Source of the DNA: Sandaracinaceae bacterium
GTDB lineage: Bacteria > Myxococcota_A > Polyangia > Polyangiales > Houyiibacteriaceae
Reading direction: 5' to 3'
NCBI GenBank assembly: GCA_020633055.1
Contig: JACKEJ010000011.1
Location: 248,001-312,000, forward strand
DNA: 64,000 nucleotides
Position 1 is the stretch's first letter, and every line of letters begins with the position of its first letter. The notes beneath the pieces were generated by a model that was not told where the DNA came from, made no database searches, and was given only the letters and a program-made list of their open reading frames with translations. The position numbers and the translations under genes were made by a program. Below are positions 37,161 to 45,521 of this stretch, in pieces.

Positions 37161-38918
37161 GTGACGCACCAACATCGCTTCCTCTCGTCGCTCGTCGCCA
37201 CCCTCTGGCTGGCGGTCGCGATCGTTCCGCTCCCGCTCTCCTCCGTCGGGGCGCAGCCGCCCCGCACCGCGCAGGCCCTCGTGCTGCTGCTCTCGGGGGA
37301 CGGACTGCGCCCAGAGCTGGTGGAGGCCCTCCGCGTGGAGGCCCTGTCGAACGGCTACGGGCTCGTCCTCGGCGCTCCGCCCGTAGGGGACACCGGCCTG
37401 CAGCGCGCCGCGGCGGCCCAAGCGCAGGGAGCCGGGGCCGGGGCGCGGGCCACCCTCTGGCTGGAGGAGCAGGATCAGGAGCAGGGCGGCGGCGTCGTCG
37501 TGCGAGCCCTCTCCGCGGGGCTCGACGACCCGCGCTACGCCCCGCTGCCCGCGCCCTTGGCGGAGGTCGCGCCCCGCACGTTCGCGGTCGTCGCAGGGAG
37601 CCTGCTCGACGAGCTCGAGCAACCTCCGGCGCGCAGCCCGATGCGCGTCCGCGTCCGAGTCGAGGTCGACATCGACAGCGACAGCGACGACCCGCCGCAG
37701 GCGTCCGCCGAGATGTCCCTGGGACCCGACGAAGGTACCGTCGTGGCCGTGTCGCCAGGACTCGCACCGAACGACACCCCCGTGGAGGCTGCGCGACCCG
37801 CAGAAGCCACGGAGCCCACCCCGACCGAACCCGAAGCTCTCGTCCCCGAGGCGGCGACACCTGTCGAGTCCGAGCCAGCGGTCGAACCCGAGAGCGCGGA
37901 AGCGGTCGTCGAAGGTTCGCTCGAGGCCATCGAAGACCTCGTGGAATCCGAGCTGGAGGCGGAGGACGACGCACAACCTCCCGCACCCGAGCCCGACGCG
38001 GGCAACTCGGACCTCCCGCCGGACCCCTTCGTGACGCCCTTTGGCGCCGACGTGCTGCCCTTCGTCGGCACCAGCAGCCGCACCCGCGGCCGCGCCATTC
38101 GGCACTACTCCATCAACCTCTTCGGCGGCATCGATCAAGAGCTGCGTGGCGCCGAGCTGTCCATGGGGTTCGGCATGTACCGCGGCGACGTCACCGGCGC
38201 GCAGCTGGCCGGCGTGTTCAACTACGTGGGCGGCGACCTACGCGGCGTACAACTGGCCGGCGGCGCGAACTTCGTGCGCGGCGACGCTTCGGGCGTGCAG
38301 CTGGCCGGGGCGTTGAACTACGCCGGTGGCGACGTCCACGGCGCGCAGGTCGGCCCGGTCAACGTCGCGAGCGGGACGGTGCATGGCGTGCAGGTGGGCC
38401 TCGTGAACTACTCCGAGGACGTGGACTTCGCGCTCGGCCTCTTGAACATCGTTCGCAATGGGCGCACGCATCTCGAGCTCACCGGCAGCTCGGACGGCTT
38501 CTTCGCCCTCTCGCTCAAGCACGGTGGGCGGCACTTTCACTACATCTACAGCGGATTGACCCGCCCAGACGGGGCGGACGACACCCTCTTCGGGGCTGGC
38601 ATGGGCATCGGCGCCCGCGCGACTCTCGGGGAGCGAGTGTTCCTGGACTTGGACACCCTCGGCTACGCCCTGCGCTCCCGCACGGAGCTGACCGACACCA
38701 ACGGCAGCGTCGACGCGATGATGGTCGCGCGCGTCATGCTCGGCATCCGGCTCTTCTCGCGCCTGTCGTTGGTCGCTGGAGCGTCGTACTCGGGCCTGTG
38801 GTCCCGGGCCCCCGCCCCCGACTACGGCCTGTTCGGCACCCGACACCACGACGAGCTGTTGGAGGGACGGCACCTCAGCAGCTGGCCGAGCATCCTCGTC
38901 GGCCTCCAAGTGCTATGA
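37161..38918 (+). CDS. Secreted envelope protein with GVQ-type repeats, first gene of the sigma-factor operon
   Basis: 585 residues from GTG. A signal peptide ends near LPLSSVGAQ. A globular region (about 30-160) is followed by a 130-residue linker very rich in Glu, Pro and Ala. Then come regular repeats at about residues 335-420 (GDVTGAQLAGVFNYVG, GDLRGVQLAGGANFVR, GDASGVQLAGALNYAG, GDVHGAQVGPVN), which look like a beta-solenoid or barrel pattern, and barrel-like strands to the end. Its stop overlaps the sigma factor start (ATGA at 38915). It may be a surface or outer-membrane sensor or the regulon's main product. Confidence 0.7.
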   Translation: MTHQHRFLSSLVATLWLAVAIVPLPLSSVGAQPPRTAQALVLLLSGDGLRPELVEALRVEALSNGYGLVLGAPPVGDTGLQRAAAAQAQGAGAGARATLWLEEQDQEQGGGVVVRALSAGLDDPRYAPLPAPLAEVAPRTFAVVAGSLLDELEQPPARSPMRVRVRVEVDIDSDSDDPPQASAEMSLGPDEGTVVAVSPGLAPNDTPVEAARPAEATEPTPTEPEALVPEAATPVESEPAVEPESAEAVVEGSLEAIEDLVESELEAEDDAQPPAPEPDAGNSDLPPDPFVTPFGADVLPFVGTSSRTRGRAIRHYSINLFGGIDQELRGAELSMGFGMYRGDVTGAQLAGVFNYVGGDLRGVQLAGGANFVRGDASGVQLAGALNYAGGDVHGAQVGPVNVASGTVHGVQVGLVNYSEDVDFALGLLNIVRNGRTHLELTGSSDGFFALSLKHGGRHFHYIYSGLTRPDGADDTLFGAGMGIGARATLGERVFLDLDTLGYALRSRTELTDTNGSVDAMMVARVMLGIRLFSRLSLVAGASYSGLWSRAPAPDYGLFGTRHHDELLEGRHLSSWPSILVGLQVL

Positions 38919-39541
38919 ATGTCGGCCGCATGCCCCTGTTCGTGAGCCAGCCGTCCTTCGACGCCAGCGCGACCGCGCTGGGCGACGGGCGGCTGGCCGC
39001 CGTTCGCGATGGAGACGCCGAGGCCCTCGAAGACCTTCTTCACGAGCTGCTGCCCGACGTGCGGCGCTGGTTGCTGCGTCTGCTCGGACCGCGCGCCGAC
39101 GTGGACGACGCGACCCAGGACGCCCTGATCGAGCTCGCCAAGGCGCTCCCGACCTTCGAGGGGCGCGCGCGGCTCCGCACCTTCGCGCACCGCGTGACCG
39201 TGCGCGTCGCCTACCGCTACTACAAGCGTCGCGCACGCCATGGCGAGGTGCGGGAAGACATCGACATCGAGGACCACGACGACCCCGAGGCGCGCCTGAT
39301 CGAGCGGCAGGCCCTCGCGCGCCTGCACGAGGCGCTCGACACCCTCCCCGAGAAGCGGCGCGTGGCGTTCGTGCTCTGCTGCATCGACGGACTGACTCCC
39401 ACGGAGGCCGCGACAGTGGCGGGCAGCAGTGGACTCGCCATGCGCAGCCGGCTGCATCACGCGCGCGCCGCGATCGAGAAGCAGCTGCGGGACGACCCCG
39501 CGTTCGGCGCCTGGCTCACCAGCGGAGGAACCACCCGATGA
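38915..39541 (+). CDS. ECF-type RNA polymerase sigma factor
   Basis: 208 residues. Region 2 (about 25-100) has DVDDATQDALIELAKALPTF and RLRTFAHRVTVRVAYRYYKR for -10 recognition. Region 4 (about 140-195) has ALDTLPEKRRVAFVLCCIDG and TPTEAATVAGSSGLAMRSRL for -35 binding. It overlaps the upstream envelope gene and the downstream FecR gene by four bases each, so all three should be made together. It is probably held inactive by the FecR protein. Confidence 0.93.
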   Translation: MNVGRMPLFVSQPSFDASATALGDGRLAAVRDGDAEALEDLLHELLPDVRRWLLRLLGPRADVDDATQDALIELAKALPTFEGRARLRTFAHRVTVRVAYRYYKRRARHGEVREDIDIEDHDDPEARLIERQALARLHEALDTLPEKRRVAFVLCCIDGLTPTEAATVAGSSGLAMRSRLHHARAAIEKQLRDDPAFGAWLTSGGTTR

Positions 39542-40983
39542 CACAGCACGAGAGCGCCCACCGCGAGCGCGCCGCCGAGCGCGTGGACACCCTGGTGGAT
39601 CACGCACGCCGCGCAGAGCCCGCCCCCCTCTCCCGCGCGCGCCAGCAGGCGCTGGTGCGCAACGCGCTGTCCGCCGCTCGGACGGACACTCGGCGGGAAC
39701 GTTTCTGGGACGTACGCGCCCTCCGCATCGCCGCGTTCACCAGCCTCTCCACGGCCGCCGTGGTGGGCGCAGCGTTCCTCCTCGTCGCGCGCACGGCGGA
39801 CGATCCGACCGCCCCCATGGCCACCAACGAAGCCGGTGGCACGCAGATGACCCTCCCGGGCGGTGACCGCGTGACGGCGACCTCGGACGCGCGCTGGACC
39901 CTGCAGTCTGCGGAGCCGGTGGCGCGTCGAGTCGCGGTCGAGCGCGGGACCGTGCTGTTCGATGTCCAGCCGTTGCTGGCAGGCGAGAGCTTCGAGGTCC
40001 GCGCCGACGATGTGCGCGTCGCGGTGCGCGGCACCGTGTTCTCGGTCGAGCGTGCCGAGGGAGCCGTCACCGTACGGGTGTACGAAGGTCGCGTCGAAGT
40101 GTTCGAGCAGCAAAGCAGCACGTATGTCGGTGCCAACCAGATGTGGCGTTCGGGCGCGGCAGCGGCGACCCCGATCGAAGCCGCGCCCCTGGAGGTCGTT
40201 GGTCGCAGCGCGGCGGAAGAGCGCCTCGAGGCCACTCGCGTCCGGGGCCAGACCGTGGCGAGCGCACCGGTGGGGCCTGCACCAGCCGACGTCCCCGAGG
40301 TCGCCGAGGCATCCTTGGAAGACACCGAGGGCCCCGAGGACAGCGGCGCAGAAGAGGCGGTCGTCGAGGCGCCTGTGGCGCTCTTGGCCACGGGCTCCGC
40401 GCGCGCGGGAACGCCGGACCCGGGCGCAGCGCCTGCGCGTAGTCAGCGGGAGCACGCGACCGACACGCACGCGCCGTCCAGCGCGGGGGCGTCCGCCGCC
40501 GCGAACGCCAGCGCCCCCCAACGCCCACGGCCGAGCGTGAGCGATGCCCGGGCATGGCTCGCCGCAGGGGACGCTCAGCGCGCCTTGGCCGCCGCGACCG
40601 ACCCGCTGCGCCTCGACCCTGGCGCGCCGCGCTGGCAGCTCACGCGCGCCGATGCCCTGCGCGCGCTGGGACGGCACGAGGCCGCCGCGGACGCCTACGA
40701 CCGCGCAGCACGTGCAGGCATCGAGCCCGGAGAGTCGGGCTACACGGCCGCGCGCATTCGCTTTGGCAGCTTGGGCGACGCGGCGGGGGCCCTGCGCTCG
40801 CTCGACGCTGCCGGCGTAGAGAACGGCCCTCTGGCCGAGCGCGCCCTCGGGCTCCGCGCGCGGGCTTTGGTGCGCCTCGGACGCACCACCGAAGCGCGCG
40901 CCGCCGCACAGCGGTACCTGTCACGGTATCCCGCAGGCGGGCTCGCGCCCTTCATGCGGGAGCAGCTCGAAGCGAGCGAGTGA
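39538..40983 (+). CDS. FecR-domain protein with TPR-like C-terminus (probable anti-sigma factor)
   Basis: 481 residues. The N-terminal 60 residues are cytoplasmic, then there is a membrane helix (LSTAAVVGAAFLLVAR), then a FecR domain with VAVERGTVLFDVQPLLAGES, VRVAVRGTVFSVE and VRVYEGRVEVF. An acidic, Ala/Pro-rich linker (about 225-325) leads to TPR-like helices (WLAAGDAQRALAAATDPLRL, ALGRHEAAADAYDRAARAG). FecR proteins transduce signals to ECF sigma factors. Start ATGA overlaps the sigma factor stop. Confidence 0.85.
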   Translation: MTQHESAHRERAAERVDTLVDHARRAEPAPLSRARQQALVRNALSAARTDTRRERFWDVRALRIAAFTSLSTAAVVGAAFLLVARTADDPTAPMATNEAGGTQMTLPGGDRVTATSDARWTLQSAEPVARRVAVERGTVLFDVQPLLAGESFEVRADDVRVAVRGTVFSVERAEGAVTVRVYEGRVEVFEQQSSTYVGANQMWRSGAAAATPIEAAPLEVVGRSAAEERLEATRVRGQTVASAPVGPAPADVPEVAEASLEDTEGPEDSGAEEAVVEAPVALLATGSARAGTPDPGAAPARSQREHATDTHAPSSAGASAAANASAPQRPRPSVSDARAWLAAGDAQRALAAATDPLRLDPGAPRWQLTRADALRALGRHEAAADAYDRAARAGIEPGESGYTAARIRFGSLGDAAGALRSLDAAGVENGPLAERALGLRARALVRLGRTTEARAAAQRYLSRYPAGGLAPFMREQLEASE

Positions 40984-41054
40984 TCTGCAACGCCAGCCCG
41001 CAGCCGGCGCACTGAGCTCTCTGTCAGGGTGACGTTCGCCCCGGCTGAGAGGCG

Positions 41055-41312
41055 GTGACCGTGAGCTCCTTCGATCGCACCCTGAGTCAGTACCGACGTG
41101 CCTGCAGCGTTCGCCGCCGCATGGCCGCCCGCTTGGAGCGCCGCGCAGACGTTTGCTCCGCCGACGCGATGGGCGTCTTCCGCGACCGACTCTTCCTGTC
41201 GCTCCACGACGCGCACGCGACCGCGATCGACGGGCCCACTCGACGCCTACTCCTGCGCTGCGGCTTTCGCAGCGTGACCTTCGAGAACCTCGAGACGGAG
41301 CGACTCGCCTAG
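41055..41312 (+). CDS. Small protein of unknown function
   Basis: 85 residues, Arg-rich (LSQYRRACSVRRRMAARLER), starting at GTG with GAGAGG just upstream; a second GTG at 41061 has better spacing. No domain recognised. The codon pattern is consistent with coding, but the short length keeps confidence low. Confidence 0.35.
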   Translation: MTVSSFDRTLSQYRRACSVRRRMAARLERRADVCSADAMGVFRDRLFLSLHDAHATAIDGPTRRLLLRCGFRSVTFENLETERLA

Positions 41313-41333
41313 CGCGGCTGCTATGCTCCCGCC

Positions 41334-41654
41334 GTGACCGACGAGCCCACCCCTGCGACCGCGACACCCCCTCCCGACCCCGGCCAGCGCGCCGCCACCG
41401 TGTTGGGGTGGTTCGCCGGGGCGAGCCTCGGGCTGATGGCGAGCATCGGGCTCGGCGCGTGGCTGGGCAACGCGTACCCCATGGTCATCGGCAACTTCGC
41501 AGGCGTCGTGCTCGGCGCGTTCGGTGGGATGGGGCTGGCCGATCGCTGGGGCGCGCGTAGCGTAAAGCCCCTGGCGTTCATCACGGGCTTGCTCGTGCTG
41601 GTGGCGTTGATGCTGGTGCTGACCGTGGTCGGGGCACCGGCGAACACTCCTTGA
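41334..41654 (+). CDS. Small membrane protein
   Basis: 106 residues from GTG. A Pro/Thr-rich N-terminal tail is followed by three hydrophobic segments: VLGWFAGASLGLMASIGLGA, VIGNFAGVVLGAFGGMGLA and AFITGLLVLVALMLVLTVVG. It resembles small glycine-zipper-type inner membrane proteins. Function unknown. Confidence 0.55.
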   Translation: MTDEPTPATATPPPDPGQRAATVLGWFAGASLGLMASIGLGAWLGNAYPMVIGNFAGVVLGAFGGMGLADRWGARSVKPLAFITGLLVLVALMLVLTVVGAPANTP

Positions 41655-41784
41655 GCTCCGCTCGGCGCGTTCGTGCGCCTGGCCTTGGGTCCCGCCGACC
41701 CGAGAGCAGCAGCGCGCGGCGGGTTGGCGCCCGGGCTGTAATACTCTAGCCTGACGGTCTCCCCTTGCTTCGCGCGGAGCTCCC

Positions 41785-44700
41785 ATGACCCGTCGTCTCG
41801 CCCCTCCCTCTTTGGTGCTCGCAGCACTCCTCGCGGCCGGCACGCTCAACGCGGGCTGCGGCGGTGGGACCCCACCCCCGACGGGCGAGGACGCCGGCAT
41901 GGTCGTGGACGACCGGTGCGAAGCGAACGTCGACTGCGACGACGGCGTCTTCTGCAATGGGACCGAGCGCTGCGCGCCCGCCAACATGGAGGCCGACGCG
42001 CGTGGCTGTGTCGCAGCGACTCCCCCGTGCCTCACGGGACAGACCTGCTCGGAGGCAGCGCTCACCTGCCGCACCACCTGCTCGGAGACCGAAGACGCCG
42101 ACGGCGATGGCCACCGCGCCATGGTGTGCGGCGGCGACGACTGCGACGACAGCGACGCTGCCCGCTACCCCGGCAACACCGAGGTGTGCGACGTGGACGA
42201 CCGCGACGAGGACTGCGACCCCGCCACCTATGGCTTCCGCGACCTGGACCGCGATGGGGTCGGAGACGCCGCGTGCTGCAACGAGGATGCGGAGGGCACG
42301 CGCACGTGCGGCCGCGACTGCGACGACGCGGCGCCCAGCGTGAACCCCACGGGCACCGAGACCTGCGACGGCCTCGACAACGACTGCGACGGCATGCTGG
42401 ACGAAGGCGTGTTGGCGACGTTCTACCGAGACATGGACGGCGACGGATTCGGCGACCCCACGGTGCCGGTGACCCACGCGTGCACCGAGGCGCACAGCGA
42501 CTCGCTGAACGGCTTCGACTGCAACGACGCGGACGACACGGTGCGCCCTGGCGCCCAAGAGGTCTGCGATGGCGTGGACAACAACTGCGATGGGCTGTTC
42601 GAGCGCGACTTGGACAACGATGGCCACCTCGACCCGACCTCGGTCTGCGCAGACGGCCCTGCCCCCCGCGACGACTGCAACGACTTCAGCGCCACCACCT
42701 ATGCGGGCGCTCCCGAGCTGTGCGACCGGATCGACAACGACTGCGACGGTCGCATCGACGAGCGCGTCGACGCCGACGCATCGTGCGCCGTCGACCAAGT
42801 CGCCGCCGGCTACTGCATCGAGGGCGCGTGCCACGTCGCGAGCTGCGAGGTGGGCTTCGGGGACTGCAACGGCCTGGTCGCGGATGGGTGCGAGACGGAT
42901 CTCGGCATCACGGCAGCGCACTGTGGAGGCTGTGGCATCGTTTGCCCCCTGGGTGAGGCGTGTACGGCAGGGCACTGCGCCGTTCCCACGGCCACCTCGA
43001 TCGCGGTCGGGCCTGGCCATGCCTGTGTGGTGACCAGCCGCGGGCAGGTGGGGTGCTGGGGACAGAACAGCGACGGTCAGCTGGGCACGGGGACCATCGA
43101 GACGCGCGCCTACGCCTCCCACGCGACCCGCTTCGGAGAGTCCATGGACGTCGCCGCCAGCGCGGCCACTACCTGCGCCGTCGCGGTCGACGGACGCGTG
43201 TTCTGCGATGGTGATAACCGGTCCGGGAGTCGAGGCGCGGGGAGCTACGCGACATTTGGTGTCCCGACGGCGGTGGTCAACCTCACGGACGTCCTGACCG
43301 TGTCGGCAGGGGAGCGGAACTTCTGCGCGCAGCGCAGCGATGGCGGGGTTTGGTGCTGGGGGTTCGGTGGCGCGCTCCTGGACGCGCTCTCGCCCGTGCA
43401 GCTGTCGAGCGGCGGGACCAGCGTGGACGTCGGCTACGACTCGCTCTGCGGGTACGACGGCCCCGTGACGGGCCTGTGGTGCATGGGCGCCGACACGTAC
43501 GGACAGCTGGGCACCGACGCCATGCTCGAGCTCTGCGAGTATCGCGAGCCGCTGTTCCCGGCCTTCGGAGAGGATGCGTGCGCAACGACCCCGATCTCGC
43601 CCAACCCGAGCCCCGCCCTCCCGATCGTGAGCGTGGGCGACCGCTTCGCCTGCGCCACGAACGGACAGGAGATCACGTGCTGGGGCGACAACAGCAACGG
43701 CCAGGGGCTCGAGCCGTCACCGTCCACCATCGAGCAGCCGCTCGCCATCTTCCTCCAGGGCCCCGGTAGCGCCGCCATCACGTCGCTGAGCGCTGGGGCC
43801 GATCACGTCTGCGGCCTGCGCCAGGACGGCACGGTGCTGTGCTGGGGCAAAAACGACGTGGGGCAGCTCGGCCGCGGCTTCACCGAAGCCTCGTCCGCGC
43901 CTGGGCCCGTGCTCGCGCCGCCGGCGTTCTCGACCGTCGCGGCCGGCGGCGACACGACGTGCGCGATCGACACGAACGGTGCCCCGTGGTGCTGGGGGCG
44001 CAACCAGACGGGTCAGCTGGGCGACCGCAGCACCACCTCGCGGCCACAACCGACGCAGGTCGCGGGCTTCGACACGGCACGCGTGACGGCGCGTGGCGCC
44101 ACCTGCGCCGTCACACGCAGCGGCGCCGTGCGTTGCTGGGGCGCAGGCAACCCCGTCGCGTCCATCGTGAACGAGACCGACCAGGTGCACAGCCTCGCCG
44201 GCGGAGAAGAGCACTATTGTGCGGTGAGGGCTGCCGGGGAGCTCTGGTGCTGGGGCCGAAACGGGTACGGGCAGCTCGGGAACGAGTCCATCGAGAACGC
44301 CATCCTGCCCGCGGCGCGGGTGGATCTCCCCCCGGTGCGCCAGGTGAGCGCGAGCGACAACATCACGTGCGCGGTGCTCGAGTCGGGCGAGGTGCGCTGC
44401 TGGGGCCAGAACATCTTCGGGGTGCTGGGGCTCGACACGAGCATCACGGCGGCGGGTGTGCCCACGGCCATCGCCGGGATCGACGACGCCGTGAGCGTCT
44501 CGGTCGGCCTGACCCACGTGTGCGCGCTCAGGCGCACCGGCGCGGTGGCGTGCTGGGGCGCAGGCGGAGCAGGGCAGCTCGGCGACGGGCTCGGGGTCTC
44601 CAGCCTGACCCCGGTCGCGGTGAGCGGGCTGAACGACGTGGTCGAGGTCCAGGCGGGCTACGACGTGACCTGCGCCATCCGCGTGGACGGGAGCGTGTAC

Positions 44701-45132
44701 TGCTGGGGCACCGGCACGCTGGGGCAGCTGGGCGCGGGCGCCAACCGGCCCTTCTCGCCCACACCCCAGCAGGTGCGAGACGTTCGCAACGCGCGGGCCC
44801 TGCACCTGACGGTGCACACGGCGTGCGTGATCGACGACCTCGCGGACGTGTACTGCTGGGGCCGAAACCACGGGGGTCAGGCGGGCGCCGACGCCGAGAC
44901 GACCCCGCAGCTGTACGTGGCCGCGCGCGTCCCGAACGTCTCGGCCGTGAGCATCGCAGGCAACGACGCCACCACGTGTGTGGTCGCGCTGGACGACAGC
45001 GTCCGTTGCTGGGGCGAGAGCAGCGCGGGTGCGGCCGGAGAGATCATCTTCGACTGCATCGGCTACTGCGACCCGCAAGCGGGGTGCTCCGTGACCTGCC
45101 CCGCCGCACCCACGGTGGTTCGCGGCATCTGA
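41785..45132 (+). CDS. Large MopE/RCC1 lipoprotein
   Basis: 1115 residues. A lipoprotein signal ends LNAGCGGG (Cys about 29). Residues about 95-330 contain MopE-like Cys/Asp repeats of the CDGLDNDCDG, CDGVDNNCDG and CDRIDNDCDG type with DxDGDG calcium-like loops. Residues about 395-1115 contain some 14 RCC1-type units (CWGQNSDGQLG, CWGKNDVGQLG, CWGRNQTGQLG, CWGRNGYGQLG), enough for two seven-bladed propellers. The product is probably on the cell surface, as are many such myxobacterial proteins. Binding partner unknown. Confidence 0.9.
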   Translation: MTRRLAPPSLVLAALLAAGTLNAGCGGGTPPPTGEDAGMVVDDRCEANVDCDDGVFCNGTERCAPANMEADARGCVAATPPCLTGQTCSEAALTCRTTCSETEDADGDGHRAMVCGGDDCDDSDAARYPGNTEVCDVDDRDEDCDPATYGFRDLDRDGVGDAACCNEDAEGTRTCGRDCDDAAPSVNPTGTETCDGLDNDCDGMLDEGVLATFYRDMDGDGFGDPTVPVTHACTEAHSDSLNGFDCNDADDTVRPGAQEVCDGVDNNCDGLFERDLDNDGHLDPTSVCADGPAPRDDCNDFSATTYAGAPELCDRIDNDCDGRIDERVDADASCAVDQVAAGYCIEGACHVASCEVGFGDCNGLVADGCETDLGITAAHCGGCGIVCPLGEACTAGHCAVPTATSIAVGPGHACVVTSRGQVGCWGQNSDGQLGTGTIETRAYASHATRFGESMDVAASAATTCAVAVDGRVFCDGDNRSGSRGAGSYATFGVPTAVVNLTDVLTVSAGERNFCAQRSDGGVWCWGFGGALLDALSPVQLSSGGTSVDVGYDSLCGYDGPVTGLWCMGADTYGQLGTDAMLELCEYREPLFPAFGEDACATTPISPNPSPALPIVSVGDRFACATNGQEITCWGDNSNGQGLEPSPSTIEQPLAIFLQGPGSAAITSLSAGADHVCGLRQDGTVLCWGKNDVGQLGRGFTEASSAPGPVLAPPAFSTVAAGGDTTCAIDTNGAPWCWGRNQTGQLGDRSTTSRPQPTQVAGFDTARVTARGATCAVTRSGAVRCWGAGNPVASIVNETDQVHSLAGGEEHYCAVRAAGELWCWGRNGYGQLGNESIENAILPAARVDLPPVRQVSASDNITCAVLESGEVRCWGQNIFGVLGLDTSITAAGVPTAIAGIDDAVSVSVGLTHVCALRRTGAVACWGAGGAGQLGDGLGVSSLTPVAVSGLNDVVEVQAGYDVTCAIRVDGSVYCWGTGTLGQLGAGANRPFSPTPQQVRDVRNARALHLTVHTACVIDDLADVYCWGRNHGGQAGADAETTPQLYVAARVPNVSAVSIAGNDATTCVVALDDSVRCWGESSAGAAGEIIFDCIGYCDPQAGCSVTCPAAPTVVRGI

Positions 45133-45521
45133 AGCACGCCTCGGGGCGGTACCCGTCCCACGGCTTCTCCTGATGCCAGCGAGGGCGACCCGAGGCTCGA
45201 ACGACGGCGGAAGCGGATGCGCATGGCGTGTGGACGCGAGGCGCCCCCGAGCCCTGAGGGTGTCGCGTGGACGATCGAAACGATCTGCCTCTACGTCCCG
45301 GCGCTGTGGCACCCAGGCGGTCTTCCCACAATATCTAGTGGTGGTCACGAAATTGCCACTACTCGTCGTGGAGGATCAAGGTTGCAAACGTGATCCCTGG
45401 GTGGTAGTTCCCTGGCTGGATCCCAGACGATACGCGTGCCTCTCGGGTAGCCCTCGGGCGGCTTTCGTGTTGATAGAAGCGGACCCATGCGTGTGGGTGC
45501 GGGTGTCCGTCGGAGCACATC
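45133..45521. other. Intergenic region between the RCC1 lipoprotein gene and smc
   Basis: About 390 bases without a credible gene. TAGTGG at 45339 and CCACTA about 20 bases later form a weak inverted repeat (14-base spacer), too short to call a terminator. The region presumably carries the smc promoter. Confidence 0.4.

Noticed and set aside
36341..38914. Upstream extension of the sigma-factor frame by over 850 codons
   Set aside because: This part is the shadow of the repeat-protein gene in another frame; the ATG at 38915 overlaps that gene's stop and begins the sigma domain.
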